A program made the translations under genes and the position numbers. A stretch of DNA of 36,609 nt from CAZMSQ01 sp964569025 (GTDB lineage: Bacteria; Bacteroidota; Bacteroidia; Chitinophagales; Saprospiraceae): positions 1 through 36,609 of the forward strand of contig CAZMSQ010000021.1 in NCBI GenBank assembly GCA_964569025.1. The letters run 5' to 3'. This document shows, in pieces, positions 31,531 through 36,609 of the stretch. The notes under the pieces are model-generated. The model was not told the origin of the DNA. It did no database searches and worked only from the letters and a program-made list of their open reading frames with translations. Each line of letters opens with the position of its first letter. Within the stretch, counting starts at the first letter, position 1.

Positions 31531-33633
31531 GAAACCCCCGTACATTGGTTAGACCTGAGAGCCAATACGTTGCCCTGGCACCTTGACCTGATTCCCGTCG
31601 ATTTTGTCAGCCAGTCAGATCGCAGAATTTTCACCCAAATCCCCGCTCTGTATGATCTCCGCCGAGATGCCAATGAAGCACCACCCGCAGCCTGGTTGGT
31701 CAACAGCCTTGACCACCTGGATGATGCGTTCGAGTGGGTTTCGTTTGATGGAACGCTGTATGTCAGCAGCAATGTGTCTCCTGATACAGTATACATACCA
31801 ATGCTCACCGAGTTAATTCGCATTGATAACGGGCAATCAATGCCATACGGACTTGTGGACAACCCCGTCAAAGATCTTCTTTTTGACAATATCACATTTT
31901 CCGGAGCCGATTATCGCATGCTGCAAAGCGACGATGTTACCTCCCAACATGACTGGGCTGTCATTGATCAGCCAGATGCGCTGGTCCGCATTCGGAATGC
32001 AGCTTCCTGCACCATCAGAAACTGTATCTTCTCTCAATCCGGAGGGACAGGTCTTCGGTTTGATCGCTCCAATACAGACCACACCATTACTAAAAATGTA
32101 TTCTCACATCTTGGAAGAAACGGACTCGTGATTGCCGGTCGTGGTGCTGGATTCGGAAATGTGTGTATGGGCCACCAGGTGTCACTCAACCAGTTCTCTT
32201 TCATCGGTCTCGAAGATTGGGACTCCCCGGCCATCCTGCTTGACCACTGTCAATCTTCCTCAATCACCCAGAACTATCTCCACGACCTCTATTTTACAGG
32301 TGTGGTGCTCACCGCCACACGGCAGCTTGTATTTGCAGGTATTTCTGAAGATGCCAGAGATTTTTATGTGGGTCGTGAATTCCGGTTTTGGGATATCGCA
32401 GAGGAGGTCATCGAATTTGTCTTTGATGAGCCAGATTTATTTGTGGCCTCCAGAGAGGCCATGCAGTTTACCTATAACGCATTCAATACAGTTTCTGGCA
32501 ATCTGTTCGTCAATGTCTCTACAGGACAAGGGATGTTTCAAAACGGGAAAATCTATGTCACCGGATTTCCTTGGAGTACAAACCCCGATTCATTGACTTC
32601 AAATACAGTAGAGTACAATTATTTCTACGATACATTCTCTCCACCACATGCTGATTATGTGATTTACGCCGACAGTGACATGGACTCTTGTCTCATAAAA
32701 GGAAATATGATAAATGGGGTGGAGAATGGAGAATTACCCCTTCTCATACTCGATAATCAGTGGGCTGAAGATGAGTATCCGGGACGAGGAAAAATAGCAT
32801 CCGTTGGAAATCTCATCACGCAGTCAACCTACTGCGGATTAGGAGATGAAGACCCATGCCATACCATCGGAAAGGGCTTCACAGAAGAGGGAATCGTTGT
32901 TGATGGAATAGGGGCTGATTCAGCGCTGGTGCAGATATATCAGAAAATGTATATGATGCTCTGCCCGGAAGAATTCCCATTTCTGGATTCCATCCCTGGT
33001 GCTGAAACGGTCAGAAGCGAGCTCTCTGAAATCATCACTGGATTTGGTGCATCAGTCCCTTCATGCGCCGGTTCAAGCCTTGCTGACTGCTCCATGCCGA
33101 CTGTATCATTATCTGGGACCGACTGGACCGGGGGAAATGTGTGGGCCCGCGATACGGTGCGAATCAGCGGGCAGATTGTGACTCCTGATTCGGTTATTAT
33201 CCAGGCAGGGGAGCATATCACGCTTCAACCCGGAGCAATTATCCAGGGAGGAATGGTTTCAATTCGCATCAATCCGTGTGAGGCTCCGAGTATTGTTCCA
33301 GAGGAAACCCCTCAGTCATTTCAAAACCTTACAGGAAGACCCGATTTCAATAAAACTGGCATTCCTGCCGCACCAGAGTGTACCCTGTTTCCGAATCCTG
33401 CAAATGGTCAATCCATTTCTCTCTATCTGTTGATACCCGACTATTCGGGACCTGTTCAGGCAACCATTCTCACACCCTCAGGAACACTAATCGAACAAAT
33501 GAATTGGTACATTCCATTCAGTACACTCAATGCCTTTTTCTCCATTGGTGGTCTGCCGAATGGCCTGTATGCCATCGTCATTACGGCTGGCCATGAGAGG
33601 ATTGTTCGCAAATTCGTGATTCAGAGAATCTGA
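31531..33633 (+). pseudogene. Right-handed beta-helix protein with T9SS tail (probable continuation of broken gene)
   Basis: The frame continues directly after the TAA at 31528 with ETPVHWLDLRANTLPWHLDL, and no convincing start codon or ribosome site is visible; the first possible starts are TTG 31570 and ATG 31801. About 690 residues follow: repeated short strands of a parallel beta-helix (FSGADYRMLQ, IRNAASCTIRNCIFSQSGG, ITKNVFSHLGRNGLVIAG, ITQNYLHDLYFTGVVLTAT, SGNLFVNVSTGQG), a linker, and a C-terminal T9SS-type tail (CTLFPNPANGQSIS, GGLPNGLYAIVI, RIVRKFVIQRI). This is a secreted surface polysaccharide-binding or lyase-like protein. The part is intact but lacks a signal peptide, so it is listed as the rest of the broken gene; translation from an internal start remains possible. 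Confidence 0.65.
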
Positions 33634-33642
33634 CAGAAATGA

Positions 33643-34377
33643 TCACATGTCCAGATAAAACTGGTCTGTCAGTGCTTTGTACTCATCGGTCCAATTATGC
33701 TCCTCCACTTCTTGAATCACCAGCTTCGATTTGACCAGCGGGTGAGCCTCGCTTTCAAATTGCAGCAACAGCCTGGAGACGGGTTTGGATGGCTTCGGGA
33801 AGACCTCTGTCATGCGGGTGCATGGAAGATTGTAAGAGGCGGCTAATTCTGCGAAACGAAGCCCTTCGAGAAAGGGGAGAATAACGCAAAACCTGCCTTC
33901 GGGCTTCAGAAGCATCCGCACCGCATGTAGCAACTCTCCGCTCGGGAGCTTGACGGTATGGCGGACCTCATTGCGGCTGTGATTGGCAGAAAGGGTTCCT
34001 CCGGAGAAAAATGGTGGATTGGAAACAACCAGGTCATACCTTTCTTGATGTTGACGGGCAAAATCCTGAATGGCGCCGGGGAAAATGGTGATTCGCTCAC
34101 CCCATAGGGAATGCTCCGCATTCATTGCCGCCTGCTCCTGGGCGAGAGGGTCAATTTCAACACCATGGATATCAGCCTCTTGTGCTCTTTGAGCCAGCAT
34201 GAGGGCAATCACGCCCGATCCTGTGCCAATGTCCAAAATTCGCTTTGATTGACTCACATCGGCCCACGCTCCCAGCAAGACACCATCAGTTCCGACCTTC
34301 ATCGTGCATTGATCCTGATGGATTTCAAATTGTTTGAACCTGAAAGAATTGGACGGTGTGGCGACAGCTTTTTTCAT
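33643..34377 (-). CDS. trmN6: tRNA1(Val) (adenine(37)-N6)-methyltransferase
   Basis: The 244 residues are a class I SAM-dependent methyltransferase close to YfiC/TrmN6, which methylates A37 of tRNA1(Val). Motifs: FRFKQFEIHQDQCTMKVGTD (typical start), GVLLGAWA, the SAM loop LDIGTGSGVIALMLAQR (about 48-64), GVEIDPLA, and the adenine-N6 catalytic NPPFF (about 122). The C-terminus ends with EYKALTDQFYLDM. It lies 28 bases after the PorT-like gene and is the last gene of the ubiE-porT-trmN6 run. Confidence 0.9.
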   Translation of the reverse strand: MKKAVATPSNSFRFKQFEIHQDQCTMKVGTDGVLLGAWADVSQSKRILDIGTGSGVIALMLAQRAQEADIHGVEIDPLAQEQAAMNAEHSLWGERITIFPGAIQDFARQHQERYDLVVSNPPFFSGGTLSANHSRNEVRHTVKLPSGELLHAVRMLLKPEGRFCVILPFLEGLRFAELAASYNLPCTRMTEVFPKPSKPVSRLLLQFESEAHPLVKSKLVIQEVEEHNWTDEYKALTDQFYLDM

Positions 34378-34405
34378 TTCGAGTGTAGCATTGGGTGTGA
34401 AAAAG

Positions 34406-35158
34406 TTACCCTTCGAAATGCAGAGAAATCGTAAATGTTCTCGAAAGGATTTTTTCTATGACCCTGCTTTCTCTTAACTCATTGTCATACAGAAGGATAT
34501 TTCCAATACCTCTCGAAATCTTAAGCTCTGGAGAAAAGATGAAGTAGGGAAAGAAAAACTGAATTCCGGCTCCGTATTCAATGGAGAAATCATTTGGAGC
34601 GATTTTGACGAGGTTGTCGGCACTGCGACTGCGTGATTCACTGGCTACGTCAAATGCATATTTGACCCCCGCAATCACAAAGAGGCGCATGTCATGGTAA
34701 GGTGCCGACTTGTAGCGCACATGAAATGGGAATTCTACGAAAACAGACTCTATCCGGCGTTCGGGAATACGAACTCCGTTTTTCGTAGATTCATATGATA
34801 TGTTTCGCTCTGAAAATGATAGAGTTGGCAAGAAGCGAAAATCAAAATACTGCCCGATTTTCAGATTGCTCACAATGCCAAGATTAAATCCAGGTCCTCC
34901 CAAAGCAGTTGCAGAACTGATGCTGTCATTCAACACAAATTCACTTGATCTGAAAAGACGGTAATTCGAGGAATTTGCAGCCAGCGTGATACCAAAATAA
35001 TAGGGCTTGAGCTGGAAATCCAGATAGTTGTAATTTCCACGGGCAGTTTGTCCCTGCATTTCAGTCAAACCTGCCAGCAAGGCGACCGCCAGTAGCAGGA
35101 CAGTGCTTATTTTTCTGCGGTGTAGAGTGAGCAAACGCCCAAAGTCAATGGTTTGCAT
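34406..35158 (-). CDS. porT: PorT-like outer-membrane protein (T9SS component)
   Basis: The 250 residues start with a basic stretch and signal peptide (ISTVLLLAVALLAGLTEMQG) followed by a beta-barrel protein: KPYYFGITLAANSSNYRLF, GPGFNLGIVSNLKIGQYFDF, RFLPTLSFSERN, VEFPFHVRYKSAPYHDMRLF and FSIEYGAGIQFFFPYF, and a terminal FTISLHFEG. PorT is a type IX secretion component, and its gene stands next to ubiE in many Bacteroidota. The ATG 35158 overlaps ubiE by 52 bases; a later start inside the overlap is possible. The window's T9SS tails (5785, 33633) fit a functional system in this organism. Confidence 0.8.
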   Translation of the reverse strand: MQTIDFGRLLTLHRRKISTVLLLAVALLAGLTEMQGQTARGNYNYLDFQLKPYYFGITLAANSSNYRLFRSSEFVLNDSISSATALGGPGFNLGIVSNLKIGQYFDFRFLPTLSFSERNISYESTKNGVRIPERRIESVFVEFPFHVRYKSAPYHDMRLFVIAGVKYAFDVASESRSRSADNLVKIAPNDFSIEYGAGIQFFFPYFIFSPELKISRGIGNILLYDNELRESRVIEKILSRTFTISLHFEG

Positions 35159-35835
35159 TGGCTGTTCTTAAATCCGTTGGCTTGTAATATATCCACAAAC
35201 GCCTGTCCCTCTGGAAAGGCTTGAACCGACCTGTATAAGTATCCGTATGCTTCAGGATCATTCGAAGCAATTCTTCCGATTGGAGGAAGAATATACCGGA
35301 AGTATATCTGAAATAGCTGCTTAAACGGGAAACTGTAAGGCTTCGAAAACTCGAGCACCACCAATTTTCCGCCCGGCTTCAAAACCCGATGCATTTCTTC
35401 GAGTCCTTTATTCAAATCCTCAAAGTTACGGACTCCAAATGCAACGGTAATACCATCAAATGTATTGTCCGGAAAATCTATATCTTCTGCTTCACCCTGT
35501 ACCATTTCGATTCGGTCGTGAAATCCCCGCTTCCTGATTTTTCGCCTCCCCACCTGCAACATCTCCCTTGAAAGATCAAGCCCAACGACCTTTTCCACAT
35601 TGGTCCTGCAAATGATTTCAATGGCCAGATCACCCGTCCCAGTCGCCATATCCAGCACCATTTTTGGCTGTCTTTCTGCCAGCGCTCGAATGGCTCGGCG
35701 CCTCCAGCCTTTGTCGATACCCATTGAAAGGACCCTGTTGAGCAAATCATACCTCGGCGCAATGTTGTCAAACATTGCTTCGACTTGGTCTTTTTTGCTC
35801 CCGTATTCGTCGTAGGGTTTCACGCTGTCATTCAT
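35107..35835 (-). CDS. ubiE: Demethylmenaquinone/ubiquinone C-methyltransferase
   Basis: The 242 residues are a UbiE/MenG methyltransferase that methylates the quinone ring, the last step of menaquinone synthesis. Signatures: VEAMFDNIAPRYDLLNRVLS, MGIDKGWRRRAI, the SAM loop LDMATGTGDLAIE, VVGLDLSREMLQVGRRKI, DGITVAFGVRNFEDLNKGLE (motif specific to the family) and LEFSKPYSFPFKQLFQIYFR. In menaquinone-using Bacteroidota it is usually called MenG or UbiE. It is the first gene of the run to porT and trmN6; no Bacteroidota-type -7 box was seen in the 100 bases upstream. Confidence 0.95.
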   Translation of the reverse strand: MNDSVKPYDEYGSKKDQVEAMFDNIAPRYDLLNRVLSMGIDKGWRRRAIRALAERQPKMVLDMATGTGDLAIEIICRTNVEKVVGLDLSREMLQVGRRKIRKRGFHDRIEMVQGEAEDIDFPDNTFDGITVAFGVRNFEDLNKGLEEMHRVLKPGGKLVVLEFSKPYSFPFKQLFQIYFRYILPPIGRIASNDPEAYGYLYRSVQAFPEGQAFVDILQANGFKNSQCKPLTLGVCSLYTAEK

Positions 35836-35950
35836 AGATCCCTGTTTTCTCGGTGATTGTCTTCATGAACGCATCTTACATAGTGTTTTCAGAAATTGAC
35901 TTTCTTATTGGTACGGCTCCGTATCGCCTCTCTCCTTCAGTCTGTTTCGT

Positions 35951-36466
35951 TTATCGGATCGTATCCCGTTTCCAACCGCCACCTGGATTGAGGAGGCTGC
36001 GAATCTGCCGCAACTCTTCTACCAACGTTGGAATATCCAGTTCTTTCTTGTTCAGGTATCTATGCCAACAGGTCATCAGAAATCTCGCCATATCGTCTGG
36101 ATGGCTCACCCCATAGCGGTTCAGATAGCGCGTCAGTCTGGACCCTTCATAAAAGCCCCAGTTATAAATCATCCAGCGACCCAGACTGAAATGGAGTTTT
36201 CGCACTGCCTCACGCTCTTCCGCATCTCTGTACGAATTCCTCGCCTCCCGGCTCGTCAATTGCTCAAGCTGGCTAAAAACATCTCCAAGATCTTTTGGAA
36301 TGTATACCCCATACAAAGACTCCTGCTCGATGCGCTCCCGATACTGTCGTTCAAATACATTTCCAATGGTATCCTGCGCGCGTACCGACAAAGTTAAGCT
36401 ACACACAACTCCTGCAACGCACAAACTACTGAGCACAACGGAGTGCAAATTTCCCGATAGATTCAT
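35951..36466 (-). CDS. DUF6794 domain-containing exported protein
   Basis: The 171 residues from ATG 36466 start with a signal peptide (LSSLCVAGVVCSLTLSVRAQ). The conserved block IPKDLGDVFSQLEQLTSREA, then AVRKLHFSLGRWMIYNWGFY, EGSRLTRYLNRYGVSHPDDM and MTCWHRYLNKKELDI matches the DUF6794 pattern known to me from Bacteroidota. No enzymatic motif is apparent. The frame is open to 36487, but ATG 36466 is better for the signal peptide. The gene stands alone; the palindromic repeat lies about 90 bases upstream of the start. Confidence 0.8.
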   Translation of the reverse strand: MNLSGNLHSVVLSSLCVAGVVCSLTLSVRAQDTIGNVFERQYRERIEQESLYGVYIPKDLGDVFSQLEQLTSREARNSYRDAEEREAVRKLHFSLGRWMIYNWGFYEGSRLTRYLNRYGVSHPDDMARFLMTCWHRYLNKKELDIPTLVEELRQIRSLLNPGGGWKRDTIR

Positions 36467-36554
36467 GAACGATTTCCCAATTCTCAACCCTCAACAGACG
36501 TCAACCCAAAACAGTTTATTGTCTCGCCTTGAAAATCCTGTCTGCCTCCATGCA

Positions 36555-36609
36555 GACCCGGTCGGACCGCTATAGCGGTCCGACGGCTATAGCGGTCCGA
36601 CCGGGTCAG
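36555..36609. repeat. Palindromic repeat, two-unit copy at window end
   Basis: Boxes: GGTCGGACC 36560, GCTATAGC 36569, GGTCCGACG 36577, GCTATAGC 36586, GGTCCGACC 36594, flanked by GACCC and GGGTC. Over 43 bp it is the exact reverse complement of the core at 17167-17209. The element may extend beyond the window edge. Confidence 0.93.

Noticed and set aside
36389..36396. Perfect TAnnTTTG box (TAACTTTG) on the minus strand
   Set aside because: It lies within the DUF6794 coding region after its signal peptide start, so it is most likely a chance match.

Overview
The window looks like chromosomal DNA of a Bacteroidota bacterium, most plausibly the Saprospiria/Lewinella side of the phylum (inference from gene families, not a placement). 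Supporting points: sigma-A type promoters of the Bacteroidota form (TAnnTTTG at -7), a PorT-like type IX secretion (T9SS) protein next to ubiE, a T9SS C-terminal sorting tail, a TonB receptor with a carboxypeptidase-like regulatory domain paired with a DUF5689 lipoprotein, and TPR-membrane-AraC regulators. No rRNA, tRNA or CRISPR array was seen.

Layout. 1-4425: three tandem paralogous membrane regulators (TPR, one transmembrane helix, cytoplasmic AraC-type HTH), the first cut by the window edge. 4426-7187: AT-rich spacer with a promoter, a truncated IS256-like transposase relative without a full catalytic triad, an orphan T9SS tail, and a frameshifted adhesin-like pseudogene. 7218-9953 (minus): pnp and rpsO. 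10204-12691 (minus): a lipoprotein isoaspartyl peptidase, a DEDDh exonuclease and a single-domain voltage-gated ion channel, probably one operon. 12789-18067 (plus): guaA, an LppC-like periplasmic-binding lipoprotein overlapping it, a succinate-semialdehyde-type dehydrogenase and a metallo-beta-lactamase-fold hydrolase. 18173-24294: DUF5689 lipoprotein and TonB receptor (minus), with a divergent secreted endonuclease/exonuclease/phosphatase (plus). 24411-30020 (minus): an SDR epimerase, then CPBP protease, 4'-phosphopantetheinyl transferase, ppk1 and DUF72, the last four tightly packed. 30159-30425: a small HTH protein. 30805-33633: a broken SGNH-hydrolase/beta-helix secreted protein ending in a T9SS-like tail. 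33643-35835 (minus): ubiE, porT-like and trmN6. 35951-36466 (minus): a DUF6794 protein.

The most unusual signal is not a gene. A family of near-perfect palindromes occurs five times (about 5878, 17157, 29987, 30613 and 36555). It is built from alternating 9-bp boxes (GGTCSGACC-like) and 8-bp boxes (NCTATAGN) with a 17-bp period. Two copies are exact reverse complements over 43 bp, and another carries coordinated substitutions that keep the palindrome. Copies touch a stop codon, sit just upstream of a start codon, or lie in intergenic gaps. A second, unrelated GC-rich palindrome (GGCGCC...) sits at the end of the endonuclease gene. Function is unknown; candidates are REPIN-like mobile palindromes, terminators or mRNA stability elements.
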